Of a DNA stretch of 64,000 bases, positions 59,576-63,541 are shown piece by piece (position 1 is the stretch's first letter; each line of letters starts with the position of its first letter). This DNA comes from Cricetomys ansorgei (Eukaryota > Chordata > Mammalia > Rodentia > Nesomyidae). The position numbers and the translations under genes are program-made. The notes beneath the pieces were generated by a model. That model ran no database searches. It was not told where the DNA came from and saw only the letters and a program-made list of their open reading frames with translations. The stretch is taken from positions 3,058,001 to 3,122,000 of the forward strand of contig JAMJFZ010000597.1 in NCBI GenBank assembly GCA_026225945.1, written 5' to 3'.

Positions 59576-61469
59576 ATTTGTTTGCTTCAGGCTGATAGAA
59601 ATTCACAGAGATCTGCCTCTGCCTCCCAAGTGACAAGCGCTGGGATTAATGGCATGTACCACCAAGCCTGATGTAATGTTTTTTAAAGTTTAATGAACAA
59701 AGCTTAATTTCAAAACTCATTTAATAGCTTTTAAAAAAAATGAAAGAACACAGCCAGATGTGGTAGTTCATGCTTATCATCCCAGCATTTGGGAGGCTGA
59801 GGCAGGAGGATTGCCATGAGTTTGAGGCTAACTTGGCCTCCGTATTAGGTTCCAGGCCAGCATGCGCTGTAGCACTGTAAGCCGCACGTCTGGCAGGATG
59901 AAGATATTCTGAGGGCACACTTGTGCCGCTCTCTTTGCTTATCAGACGACTGAAAGAGGGGAACCTAGGAAATTAGAATTTCCCCAAGAATCTCCAGCTT
60001 CAAGAGAAAACGGCTGCCGCCCTGGGGCAACCAGAGAGGGAATCGTCTCCTGGTTAAATCACGGTAGAGACTGATCTTGTCTTGCAGCAGACCAGAGTTG
60101 AGACCACAATGGGCGGGGCCACATCTTGACCAGACGGCTTAGTACGCATGTCCCTTGCCTTGCATTAACAGCTACCCTCTTGTCAGGACTCAGATGAACT
60201 GAGGAAGGGAAAGATCTCCTTGTCCCTCTTCCCAATATGGCCACGTTGAACACATTGAATAAATCTTCTCTCTCTGCTTCTCACTATTAAATTGACTTAT
60301 GGAGGACGGGTGGCCAAACCTGGCTTGCTGGGGCACAGCTATGACCTCAGGTCTAGTTAATGCATAAGACCCTGTCTTTTATCTTTTCTGTACTCCGAAC
60401 TCACAGCAGACTAAAGGAGATTCAGCTTCTTGATGTGGGCTCAAAGAATCAAAATCCAGATTTAAAGTCTCCTTTTAGCCAAGATACCTCAAAGAAAACC
60501 TAGATTTGTGTTACATATCATTTTGGATATACTGTTGAAAACAAAATAAACAATAAAGATGAAGGATGTTACCCAAGGTGCCACGACTTTTTGACTTACT
60601 CACACTGTACTCTTTCATTCCATATTGTCTGTGCCTCTCCCTGCGGGCAACACTGAAAGGAAGGGACCTGCTTCTGGTCTCTGGGGACTTCACAGTTCTC
60701 AGTGAGACTGTTTCCTAGGAAACCTGACATTCAGGAGTAAAGCACTGGCTCTCCCCACCACCACCCCCCTTGCTGGGCAGCAGTTTCAACAATGGATAGT
60801 TTAGCATGGTTCTGTTCAAAATCTGTCCCTGACCAACACGAGGCCAGCTTTTCTCTCTCTGCTAGGAAGGCTGCATACACTAGGACACATCCTCTCTATC
60901 TTTGGATGGAGGTAGCCAAACCCTGAATCAAAATCTTCACTGGTTTCTTAGTCTGTCACCAACTTAAGGAAACCCCAAAGATGAGAAGTCCCCAGTTTAC
61001 AAACCCCAGGGGCTTTGCTTTGTCTCTTGGATTCCCTAGAGATGCTTTCAGCAATGAACATCCCTTGGCCATTTACAATCTGACTCTCTCTTCACCCAAA
61101 GCTTGGTTCCTATGAAACAGGAGGAGGCCTGACCTGTAGAGTGAGCCGTGATGCTCTTTACTTACCATCTAGGACTGTCCCATAAGCCCTGGTACCATGC
61201 CCTAGCTCCCGCATGAAGCCCTGGAAGCAGTCCTTACAGAGCAAATGTTGGCACGGTAGAAGCCGAGAGCCGTCATCTTGTAGGTCCCGTTGGCACAGAG
61301 AGCAGGTCAGTACCACAGCCTCTGTGCATCCATCTGTAGAGCAGACTGACTGTCTCGGAAAGTTCATGCCCAAGCCCGGGCCCATGTCTGCGCCTGTGTC
61401 CGAGGCGCCAGCGTTTCCACCGACGTCCTCGGGGGTGAAGCAGCGTGTAGAGCGAGCAAGCTCCACGCC
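13996..61469 (-). CDS. Trim66: TRIM66 (TIF1-delta) gene, 21 coding exons, minus strand
   Basis: This is the whole coding span of a TIF1-family transcriptional corepressor, a nuclear chromatin protein. Domain order in the translation is RING (split over the first three exons), two B-boxes, coiled coil, Pro/Gln-rich region, 11-residue repeats, PINLS, PYVRL, PHD finger and bromodomain. The PHD core (CAVC...CPKVYHLSC) and the bromodomain (KRPMDLS, NCAKFNYPDSE) match what I remember of TRIM66 rather than TRIM24, TRIM28 or TRIM33. Every intron placed has GT-AG ends and compatible phase except across one exon (43225-43373), which carries an extra base. The RING-less form, from Met-Ala-Arg at 44808, would be 1,242 residues once that base is discounted. 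The form starting at the 61385 ATG would be about 1,331. TIF1-delta is reported as expressed in elongating spermatids and binding HP1. The paralogue assignment is firm; the exact species is not determinable here. Confidence 0.95.
14262..14518 (+). repeat. Degenerate B1 with expanded purine (GGAA/GGGA) tail
   Basis: gtagtggcacaaacctgtaa...taaggccagcctggtctcta, then 14401-14518 is a nearly pure purine run (ggaagggagggagggtgg). Lies in the last intron of TRIM66. The purine tract could form triplex DNA. Confidence 0.75.
14982..15200 (-). CDS. Trim66: TRIM66 bromodomain exon 3 and acidic/basic tail
   Basis: 219 nt, phase 0 to 0, residues about 1151-1223. [19 protein letters not shown] completes the bromodomain. 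An acidic Ser cluster ([12 protein letters not shown]) and a basic patch, QPKRRRRHM, follow; the latter is a plausible nuclear localisation signal. The acceptor is ccctcatcag and the donor is gtaaagag. Retention of the next intron would end the protein five codons later. Confidence 0.96.
15597..15749 (-). CDS. Trim66: TRIM66 bromodomain exon 2
   Basis: 153 nt, phase 0 to 0, residues about 1100-1150. Encodes [20 protein letters not shown], then [20 protein letters not shown] and FNY. KRPMDL is the classic bromodomain loop motif, and the Asn in FNY is at the usual acetyl-lysine contact position. The acceptor is ttccccaag and the donor is gtatgt. Confidence 0.97.
16000..16074 (-). CDS. Trim66: TRIM66 bromodomain exon 1
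   Basis: 75 nt, phase 0 to 0, residues about 1075-1099. Encodes [20 protein letters not shown] then PVSPL, the first bromodomain helix and the start of the ZA loop. The acceptor is atccctgcag and the donor is gtaaggag. Confidence 0.96.
16663..16687 (+). repeat. Poly(A) tract of 25
   Basis: Twenty-five consecutive A after ccaccaccacc; in the intron between the PHD-closing exon and the first bromodomain exon, about 90 bp from a splice donor. Confidence 0.9.
16778..16904 (-). CDS. Trim66: TRIM66 exon: end of PHD, start of bromodomain linker
   Basis: 127 nt, phase 2 to 0, residues about 1032-1074. Starts [10 protein letters not shown], whose C-x2-C closes the PHD finger, then [12 protein letters not shown] and ends LSVYDQK. 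The acceptor is cgctatgcag and the donor is gtaggg. PHD and bromodomain are expected to form one chromatin-reading unit, as in TRIM24. Confidence 0.97.
17211..17500 (-). CDS. Trim66: TRIM66 exon: PHD finger, first part
   Basis: 290 nt, phase 0 to 2, residues about 936-1032. The last third gives [19 protein letters not shown] then [14 protein letters not shown]: Cys-x2-Cys...Cys-x2-Cys-x4-His-x2-Cys, the first six ligands of the C4HC3 PHD finger (from about residue 996). The acceptor is ttcttcctcaag and the donor is gtgagtcg. Confidence 0.97.
17802..17976 (-). CDS. Trim66: TRIM66 exon with HP1-box PYVRL
   Basis: 175 nt, phase 2 to 0, residues about 877-935. Encodes [23 protein letters not shown] fits the PxVxL motif by which TIF1 proteins bind the HP1 chromoshadow domain, and HP1 interaction is established for TIF1-delta. 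The rest ([20 protein letters not shown]) is conserved TRIM66 sequence of unknown fold. The acceptor is cttactgcag and the donor is gtatca. Confidence 0.95.
18377..18437 (-). CDS. Trim66: TRIM66 61-nt exon
   Basis: Phase 1 to 2, residues about 857-877. Encodes [20 protein letters not shown], a short charged linker between the PINLS and HP1-binding exons. The acceptor is ttttgtcttag and the donor is gtaatgac. Too short to find by frame length; placed by phase and similarity to TRIM66. Confidence 0.9.
19186..19300 (+). repeat. B3 SINE, forward
   Basis: gccaagctagctcagtgagt, ctgccgccaagtctgacgac, ctgagttcgatcccccaggg: B3 head. Confidence 0.75.
19835..20027 (-). CDS. Trim66: TRIM66 exon with PINLS (CtBP-type) motif
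   Basis: 193 nt, phase 0 to 1, residues about 793-857. Starts [12 protein letters not shown] and contains [23 protein letters not shown] resembles the PxDLS motif that binds CtBP corepressors; the binding is inferred from the motif only. The acceptor is ctttgacag and the donor is gtgagacc. Confidence 0.95.
20152..20673 (-). CDS. Trim66: TRIM66 exon with nine 11-residue tandem repeats
   Basis: 522 nt, phase 0 to 0, residues about 619-792. After [20 protein letters not shown] it runs into nine consecutive 11-residue units (20281-20577, residues about 651-749), of the type A-V-P-S-L-x-S-x-x-x-Q, such as [11 protein letters not shown] and [11 protein letters not shown]. The exon ends in GNALCK. 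The acceptor is cctttctgcag and the donor is gtaggtct. The function of the repeats is unknown. Confidence 0.95.
20988..21130 (-). repeat. B1 SINE, antisense
   Basis: gacagggtttctctcttgta...tctgtagaccaggctggcct...gtgctggggttaaaggcatg. Confidence 0.9.
22911..23095 (+). repeat. B1 SINE, forward, with A-rich tail
   Basis: gagctgggcagtggtggcgc, acacctttaatcccagcact, ctctgtgagttcgaggccag. A well-preserved copy; the wording resembles B1 of cricetid and murid rodents. Confidence 0.95.
23228..23482 (-). repeat. L1 ORF2 fossil fragment
   Basis: Reverse-strand reading gives [10 protein letters not shown] near the middle, resembling the QKS-x-AFLYT segment of L1 reverse transcriptase-encoding ORF2; the plus strand has tatagaaatacaattgactt, the antisense of that region. 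Broken and inactive. Confidence 0.6.
24455..24600 (-). repeat. B4/ID_B1-type SINE, antisense
   Basis: tattgggattaaagtcatat followed by ggattgaactcagggcttcg and catgctccagcaagctctta, the usual antisense order of a fused B1-ID element. Confidence 0.65.
24785..24928 (-). repeat. B1 SINE, antisense
   Basis: cctgagacagggtttctctg...agaccaggctggccttgaac...gctgggattaaaggcatgtg. Confidence 0.92.
25250..25517 (+). repeat. B2 SINE followed by (CA)n microsatellite
   Basis: ggttggaaagatggctcaga, gcacccacatggtagctcat, acacataaaataaaaacaac, then about 18 CA dinucleotides (25481-25517). Confidence 0.9.
26170..26335 (-). repeat. B4/ID_B1-type SINE, antisense
   Basis: gagacagggtcttgctgagg, ccacacacccagctctatga, gatgggactcagggcgctgt, ccactgagctccatcccagt. 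Confidence 0.7.
27216..27380 (+). repeat. B1 SINE, forward, with GGAA tail
   Basis: gtggggtggcacacacctttaatcccagca-type head, lacking part of the middle, and a tail of aaagaaagaaaaaggaagga and gggagggagg. Confidence 0.85.
27381..32344. other. Repeat-poor 5 kb within the 11.7-kb TRIM66 intron
   Basis: Unlike the rest of the window, almost no SINE was recognised here, apart from nothing obvious up to the next exon at 32345. No exon or nested gene could be supported. Low repeat density may reflect retained regulatory sequence, but that is conjecture. Confidence 0.4.
32345..32506 (-). CDS. Trim66: TRIM66 short linker exon
   Basis: 162 nt, phase 0 to 0, residues about 565-618. Begins [19 protein letters not shown] and ends SSPNVLRK; acidic and Pro-rich, no recognisable domain. 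The acceptor is ctttcctag and the donor is gtacta. It precedes the largest downstream intron (11.7 kb). Confidence 0.93.
32638..33042 (+). repeat. B4/RSINE1-type SINE and distal (CA)n tract
   Basis: gggttggggaaatggcacag...ccagcacccacataaaactt...aagagaccctgtctcaaaaa; about 130 bp later a pure CA run (32999-33042). Confidence 0.75.
33220..33308 (-). repeat. ID/B4 SINE fragment, antisense
   Basis: gctgggaatcaaaaccaggg, gcacggtaggcaagtgctga, taccactgagatacaccctc; an antisense tRNA-like ID head. Confidence 0.65.
34196..34354 (+). repeat. B4/RSINE1 fragment ending in A32
   Basis: gtgagtgcctgtaatcccag...ttgctggccagccagttgag, ending in a pure run of 32 A (34323-34354). A CT dinucleotide run follows at about 34410-34434. 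Confidence 0.75.
34699..35603 (-). CDS. Trim66: TRIM66 large Pro/Gln-rich exon
   Basis: 905 nt, phase 1 to 0, residues about 263-564, the largest exon. It carries a low-complexity middle: a run of Gln pairs followed by about ten prolines, then a second Pro-rich stretch, then [22 protein letters not shown] sequence (here [15 protein letters not shown]) and a Gln-rich helix, [16 protein letters not shown]. No catalytic motif; presumably a flexible repression and protein-interaction region. The acceptor is caatccccag and the donor is gtgagctg. Confidence 0.95.
36302..36500 (+). repeat. ID_B1/B4-type SINE, forward
   Basis: ggggctggggatatagccca, gtcctgagttcaatccccaa, then a B1-like second half (tagtgaagccagcctatgca). 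Confidence 0.75.
37116..37233 (-). CDS. Trim66: TRIM66 exon after the coiled coil
   Basis: 118 nt, phase 0 to 1, residues about 224-263. Encodes [18 protein letters not shown] followed by [20 protein letters not shown]. This Trp-rich linker is characteristic of TIF1 proteins. The acceptor is tgttgtcag and the donor is gtgagttg. Confidence 0.93.
37745..37935 (-). repeat. B4/ID_B1-type SINE, antisense
   Basis: ttttgagacattctcacata, ctaccacacttggttcatgg, ttcaaacccagggctttgca, actgagctacatccc. Confidence 0.65.
37950..38190 (-). repeat. Possible L1 3'-end fragment, antisense
   Basis: ttttaattacaaaatccctc, ccttccccttcttccctcca, ttcaaattcatggccctttt resemble rodent L1 (Lx-type) 3' sequence. Family from memory only. 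Confidence 0.35.
38460..38650 (+). repeat. ID_B1/B4-type SINE, forward
   Basis: ggatctagctcagtagagtg, taggtccagtacccggcacc, then acccagcatggtggcacacg. Confidence 0.75.
39310..39400 (+). repeat. B1 fragment, forward
   Basis: gatttcaagttcgaggcctg...cttagtaagaccctgtcaaa, the 3' half of a B1. Confidence 0.55.
39778..39924 (-). CDS. Trim66: TRIM66 coiled-coil exon 3
   Basis: 147 nt, phase 0 to 0, residues about 175-223. Encodes [16 protein letters not shown] and ends FLFSKEL; the middle ([17 protein letters not shown]) is typical of the C-terminal end of TIF1-family coiled coils. The acceptor is ctcaccag and the donor is gtaagagg. Confidence 0.95.
40413..40527 (-). CDS. Trim66: TRIM66 coiled-coil exon 2
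   Basis: 115 nt, phase 2 to 0, residues about 136-174. Translation runs [16 protein letters not shown] and on through [16 protein letters not shown], a heptad-like helical segment. The acceptor is gtttccag and the donor is gtatgt. Confidence 0.95.
40855..41022 (-). repeat. B2 SINE, antisense
   Basis: ttgtgagccaccatgtggtt, ctctggaagagcagtcagtg, ctcttaactgctgagccatctctccag: a well-preserved antisense B2 in the coiled-coil intron. Confidence 0.92.
41669..41785 (-). CDS. Trim66: TRIM66 coiled-coil exon 1
   Basis: 117 nt, phase 2 to 2, residues about 97-136. Starts [13 protein letters not shown] and contains [15 protein letters not shown], the beginning of the TIF1 coiled coil used for oligomerisation. 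The acceptor is cccttag and the donor is gtagcc. Confidence 0.93.
42000..42165 (-). repeat. B1-type SINE, antisense, degenerate
   Basis: tttctttctttctttcttga, gacagagtttcactgtagaa, tcctgcctcagcctctcaag, ctggaattacagacgaatgc. Confidence 0.7.
42260..42392 (-). CDS. Trim66: TRIM66 B-box 2 exon
   Basis: 133 nt, phase 1 to 2, short-form residues about 53-97. Encodes [18 protein letters not shown] and then [14 protein letters not shown], the C-x2-H...C-x2-C...C-x2-C...H-x2-H pattern of a B-box type 2. The acceptor is ctctggcag and the donor is gtgcgg. A degenerate antisense B1 element lies about 90 bp from its donor. Confidence 0.95.
43225..43373 (-). CDS. Trim66: TRIM66 first B-box exon, with one-base frameshift
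   Basis: Encodes [18 protein letters not shown] and onward through [10 protein letters not shown], the first B-box-type zinc finger (short-form residues 4-53). The acceptor is ctgcttccag and the donor is gtacca. Length is 149 nt, phase 0 to 2, but the next exon needs phase 1. After the codons for Pro-Gly-Gly the frame turns to T-L-Y-T-D; removing one base from the GGGGCCCCC run at 43257-43265 restores Pro-Leu-Phe...Gln-Lys-Gly-Ser, as expected for TRIM66. Read as printed, translation stops in the next exon. A homopolymer assembly error is likelier than a true mutation, since all downstream exons are intact. Confidence 0.9.
44604..44690 (+). repeat. (TGGA)n tetranucleotide microsatellite
   Basis: ggatggatgggtgggtgggt followed by about ten uninterrupted GGAT units; about 110 bp from the donor of the 33-nt exon. 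Confidence 0.95.
44800..44832 (-). CDS. Trim66: 33-nt TRIM66 exon: last RING Cys and short-form start codon
   Basis: The acceptor is strong (acatttttcttcag) and the donor is gtaagtca. In the long form it reads [11 protein letters not shown], contributing the last Cys of the RING. In the RING-less form translation starts at the internal ATG (44808-44806), with A at -3 and G at +4, a good Kozak context, giving Met-Ala-Arg-Asn-Cys-Ser-Glu-Cys, which is the known TRIM66 N-terminus. Enters and leaves in phase 0. Confidence 0.85.
45210..45370 (-). repeat. Possible L1 3'-end fragment, antisense
   Basis: ttgagtttcatacaatgtat and cccattcctccctgttccac look like rodent L1 3' UTR, followed by an A-rich tract. 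Low certainty. Confidence 0.35.
46310..46493 (+). repeat. B3 SINE with (CA)n tail
   Basis: ggctggcaagatagctcagt, ttgctgccaagcctgacaac, ttccttcaaggtgtctctga, ending in about 20 CA units (46453-46490). Confidence 0.85.
47430..47965 (+). mobile_element. Putative solo LTR with three 66-bp direct repeats
   Basis: Three successive imperfect units begin at 47454, 47520 and 47587, each with the pattern aag-x-ccyacaa-ccaggay...tagtctaa-tggccct. Downstream, ttaggaataaaccacctgat carries an AATAAA. Tandem repeats upstream of a poly(A) signal, no protein frame, and size are typical of the U3-R of an endogenous retroviral LTR. Ends and family not determined. Confidence 0.4.
48735..49340. repeat. Cluster of degenerate B1 and B4/ID_B1 SINEs
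   Basis: A forward B1-like piece (cacacacctataatcccagc, 48735-48845), then antisense B4-like (gagacagagtctcatgtagc...gatcaaagtgagggcatcgt) and antisense B1 (ggccaggctggccttgaact...cgagtgctaggattt). Confidence 0.6.
49575..49705 (+). repeat. Degenerate B1, forward
   Basis: ccatgatgcacgtctgtaat, tctagcactcaggagactga, ggcaggcgaaatctcaagtt. Confidence 0.65.
49912..50245 (+). repeat. B4/RSINE1-type SINE, forward
   Basis: agggagctggctgagtggta, ttgccatgcaagcatgaggg, ctgcaacctcagaacaacca, tgagctccacataagtgcca. Confidence 0.65.
51741..51774 (-). other. Exon-like 34-nt segment with strong splice sites
   Basis: The minus strand shows tgacttctctcccag, 34 nt ending in GGTGACAG, then gtaagcct: good acceptor and donor. 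The length is not compatible with the coding phase of TRIM66, so if used it is a 5' UTR exon or a frame-breaking one. It contains the palindrome CTGTAATTACAG. May be chance. Confidence 0.25.
52701..52733 (-). other. Trim66: Candidate non-coding first exon of RING-less TRIM66 (3' edge)
   Basis: On the minus strand the sequence leaving the CRE ends in GAGCAG followed by gtgagtgt, a consensus splice donor, with the last exonic base at 52701. Spliced to the 44800-44832 exon it would give a 5' UTR before Met-Ala-Arg. The transcription start is not visible; it would be either within this short stretch or upstream, with the CRE inside the exon. Confidence 0.35.
52734..52776. promoter_or_regulatory. 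CRE + X-box + CCAAT cluster, candidate internal promoter
   Basis: A perfect 12-bp palindrome, TGTGACGTCACA (52734-52745), holds a full cAMP-response element. GTTGCCATAGTGAC (52750-52763) matches an RFX X-box with one change in the right half. CCAAT lies at 52763-52767, and a second CRE half-site, CGTCA, at 52772-52776. No SINE is nearby. Full CRE plus X-box is typical of spermatid promoters (CREM and RFX2 targets), which suits the known testis expression of TRIM66. Positioned between the RING exon and the exon with the short-form ATG. Confidence 0.5.
53636..53985 (-). repeat. TG-rich tract and two tandem antisense B1 SINEs
   Basis: TG/CG-rich run 53636-53690; ttttgagacagggtctcatg...gtgccaggattaaagattgt (about 53690-53830); ttttgagacaaggtctctat...tagaccaggctggcctcaga (about 53838-53985). 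Confidence 0.8.
54330..54545 (-). repeat. Degenerate antisense ID/B1 pieces
   Basis: ctactggggattgaactctt near the left end (ID-like), tgcctcagtctccagaatat and gtgccactaggcccagc near the right end (B1-like). Confidence 0.5.
55746..55768 (-). CDS. Trim66: Candidate 23-nt microexon completing the TRIM66 RING (CPL)
   Basis: Found by asking where the missing last Cys pair of the RING could be. The 23 nt enter in phase 1 and leave in phase 0, exactly bridging the RING exon and the 44800 exon. They encode G-G-S-D-H-C-P-L, so that Cys-Pro-Leu joins the Cys that opens the next exon to give CPLC. The donor is gtgggc. The acceptor ends gaaag with a poor pyrimidine tract, so the splice sites are weak. 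Inferred from phase and motif fit; no other Cys-Pro-x ending next to a plausible donor fitted as well between 45 and 61 kb. Confidence 0.6.
56742..56880 (+). repeat. Degenerate B1, forward
   Basis: gcagggatggtggcacacct, caggagttcaaggttatact, tagctacatagttcaaggac. Confidence 0.65.
58020..58385 (+). mobile_element. Putative solo LTR
   Basis: A TATA-like ccataaaaaccc (about 58230) is followed by ataataaatgg (AATAAA about 58257) and then agagtctgtttctaggattc gtgactctgt, the order of a retroviral LTR U3-R-U5. No internal viral genes are present. Boundaries are uncertain. Confidence 0.4.
58402..58570 (+). repeat. B2 SINE, forward
   Basis: aggctggagagacggctcgg, ctgctcttccagaagactca, tagcatccacatggcagctt, gatctgacaccctcacgcag: typical B2. 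Confidence 0.93.
59186..59578 (+). repeat. B4/RSINE1-type SINE with (CA/TG)n-(TA)n tract
   Basis: gtacacacctgtaacccacg...ctggctggccagccaagcta, then from about 59405 a CA-rich part, TG repeats (about 59466-59522) and about 23 TA units (59522-59567). Confidence 0.8.
59579..59672 (-). repeat. B1 fragment, antisense
   Basis: attcacagagatctgcctct, gcctcccaagtgacaagcgc, tgggattaatggcatgtacc. Confidence 0.75.
59750..59885 (+). repeat. Degenerate B1, forward
   Basis: agccagatgtggtagttcat, catcccagcatttgggaggc, tgaggcaggaggattgccat. Confidence 0.75.
60040..60330 (+). mobile_element. Possible LTR fragment
   Basis: acattgaataaatcttctct followed by a pyrimidine-rich stretch resembles the R-U5 end of a rodent LTR; upstream sequence is non-coding. 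Weak call. Confidence 0.3.
61166..61469 (-). CDS. Trim66: TRIM66 long-form exon: first six RING zinc ligands
   Basis: This 304-nt exon has an acceptor (pyrimidine tract ending ttgcag) at its high end and donor gtaagtaa at its low end. It enters in phase 0 and leaves in phase 1. It encodes CSLC, a 13-residue spacer, then CQHLLCKDC, which is the C-x2-C...C-x-H-x2-C-x2-C part of a C3HC4 RING. In-frame ATGs lie at 61385-61383 (G at -3 and +4) and 61367-61365. The frame stays open for 28 codons upstream of the first ATG to the acceptor, so an additional 5' coding exon outside the window is possible. The classical TRIM66 protein lacks this part. Confidence 0.85.
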
Positions 61470-63319
61470 CTGCAAGGGAAGCACAAAGCAAAGGGACTTA
61501 TTTTTGGGGAGATGGGAGAAGTTCCCGGACAGGTAAGAAGAGAAAAAAAAAGACTCAGAAGTCCAGGTCACGACCCTCAACCTCAACCCTGCGCATGAGC
61601 CCAGAAAGAGTCCAGCATCTTCACTCTAAAAGCCAATCCTGTGGTGTCTGCTAGGTTCTGTGTTTCTAATAAGACATGATGGGCTTCAAAAGTGCCCAAG
61701 CTTTACCTGTGCCTCTCCTTAGTTGAGCAAGGGAGATCCAACTGTACTTTTGGAAAAAGGTGAAAACCAAGTTTACATATGTATATCTATCCTCATGACT
61801 CTCCTGGGAAATAGAGATTATAACACTTTTGCAAATTAAATAAAATCAGGAGGTACAGACTGGGCAAAATGAGTAGGACAACTCAGAAAGAAAGTGGCCA
61901 AGTTCAAATTCAAACACGGGTCGGTCAGAGTCTAAACACCACATTCTGAGCCGGAATGGTCTCAGGTAGACTTCTCATGAGTCCTAATATTGTATTTTAC
62001 AATTGGGCGTGCGCCTATTTTGTATGTGCACTAAGTACAGGTGCCTGCCAAGGCCAAAAGAGAGCAAGATTCCCTGAAGCTAGAATTCTATAAAAAGCTG
62101 CCTGATGTGGGTGCTGGGAACCAAACCCCAGGTCCTCTGTAAGAGTCATCTCTCCAACCCCATTTTTTGTTTTAGGGTTTTTAATTTTTCATTTTATGTG
62201 TATAGGTGTTTTGTCTGCACGTGTGTCTGTGCCCACAGAAACCAGAAAACTAGTCTATCCTGGGACTGAAGTTACACAGGGTTATGAGCTGCCATGTGGA
62301 AGCTGGGAATTGAACCCAGGCCCTCTGGAAGAGCAGTCAGTGCCCTTAACCACTGAGTCATCTTTCTTGCCCTCTAATAATTTAATTACGGTTTTGCTGT
62401 AATTGTGATATTTTTAAAGGTGCAGCTGTTCTAGATCACTTACAGGTCCACTCTAAGATTTTAGGGGCAATATTGAATTTAAGATCTAGCTCAGACCAAA
62501 TAGTGTTACTTATCAGGAAGTAATGGAGAGGGCAGACAGGCCAACAGCATTCTTGTCACATGTAGTTTAAATGACCCTGTAAGACACATTACTGTGTCTT
62601 TACCAAGCTTAGCCATGCCAGTGAGTAGCATGTTCAAATCACAGTGCTAAGTTTAGTTTAATAAAACCTGCATATGAAATTAATATTGTTACTCTGGATG
62701 TTTGGGTTTTGTAGGTTTTATGTCTGAACACTGTAGCTCTGTGACCAAAAGGAGCTTATGTCTACTTTTATATTTGTATTTAATAACTATTTCATTCAGT
62801 CTGACTGGGGCTCTGTAATTATGCTAGTCTGAATCTTTAAGAATCAAGTCCACTAAGGAAGAAGGGCGCTGAGGAGGGTGAAGGGCAGGCCTCTTGGGTC
62901 CAGGAAGGTACCGCTACACAAAGAGATGGGTATTGTAGGAGAGCTCTAAAACACCAGGACCAGCAGAGTAACGGTCCATGTGAGGCAAGGAAATCCAGTT
63001 CAACACAACTCGGTTGCTGGTGTTGGTTCCAACTTCTAGAGTCTGACACCTGCTAGTTTATTTTAGGCATATTTAAGTACAGTAGAGTTTGGAAACAAGT
63101 TTCTGGTGTAACACAAGGAGGCATAATTATACAGAAACTCTTCCCCAAGTACATGTCATTTCTTCCATGAAGATGGGTTCTAAAGATAGGCTACCTGTGT
63201 TATCTTAAGGGCCTAGAGGGAGGGTCTGGTATGGTCTCCATCACACTATTAAGAAGTATCTCCTGTCCTGCCTATGGGAACCTGGGAGAGCCCCTAGTCG
63301 TACAGATAGCTCGAGGATC
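61470..63319. other. Upstream TRIM66 intron or 5' flank
   Basis: Apart from the B2 pieces at 62.1-62.4 kb nothing was recognised. Donor-like sites on the minus strand (gtaaagct at about 61706; gtaagtga at about 62449) lack a supporting in-frame coding segment. The RING exon's acceptor requires an upstream exon, which may be in here or outside the window. Confidence 0.4.
62096..62375 (-). repeat. Antisense B3/B2 fragment followed by antisense B2
   Basis: gatgtgggtgctgggaacca...gagtcatctctccaacccc, then atgagctgccatgtggaagc...tctggaagagcagtcagtgc...ccactgagtcatctttcttg. Confidence 0.85.
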
Positions 63320-63327
63320 ACCTAGGC

Positions 63328-63541
63328 CAGTGGTTCTCAACATGTGGGTTGTGACCCCTTTGGGGGGTCAAACGACACTTTCACAGTGACCATCTGCATA
63401 TCAGATATTTACATAAAGATTCATAAGAGTAGTAAAATTAGTTATGAGGTAGCAACAAAAATAATTTTATGACTGGGGGGCCACCACAACATGAGGAACT
63501 ATATTAAAGAGTTGCAACATACGGAAGGTTGAGAACCACTG
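63328..63541. mobile_element. URR1-like hAT (Charlie) non-autonomous transposon
   Basis: Terminal inverted repeats cagtggttctcaac and gttgagaaccactg bound 214 bp of the rodent URR1-type element (middle: tcagatatttacataaagat). An exact 8-bp target duplication, ACCTAGGC, flanks it at 63320-63327 and 63542-63549, as expected for hAT insertion. Contains no transposase. Confidence 0.9.

Noticed and set aside
60884..60907. Alternative Cys-Pro-Ser segment followed by gtatgc (minus strand) as the missing RING exon
   Set aside because: No pyrimidine tract or credible acceptor upstream; the 55746-55768 segment fits phase and motif better.
61700..61720. Possible upstream exon ending GGCACAG before gtaaagct (minus strand)
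   Set aside because: In the phase needed by the RING exon it meets a stop four codons back and has no convincing acceptor; could only be non-coding.
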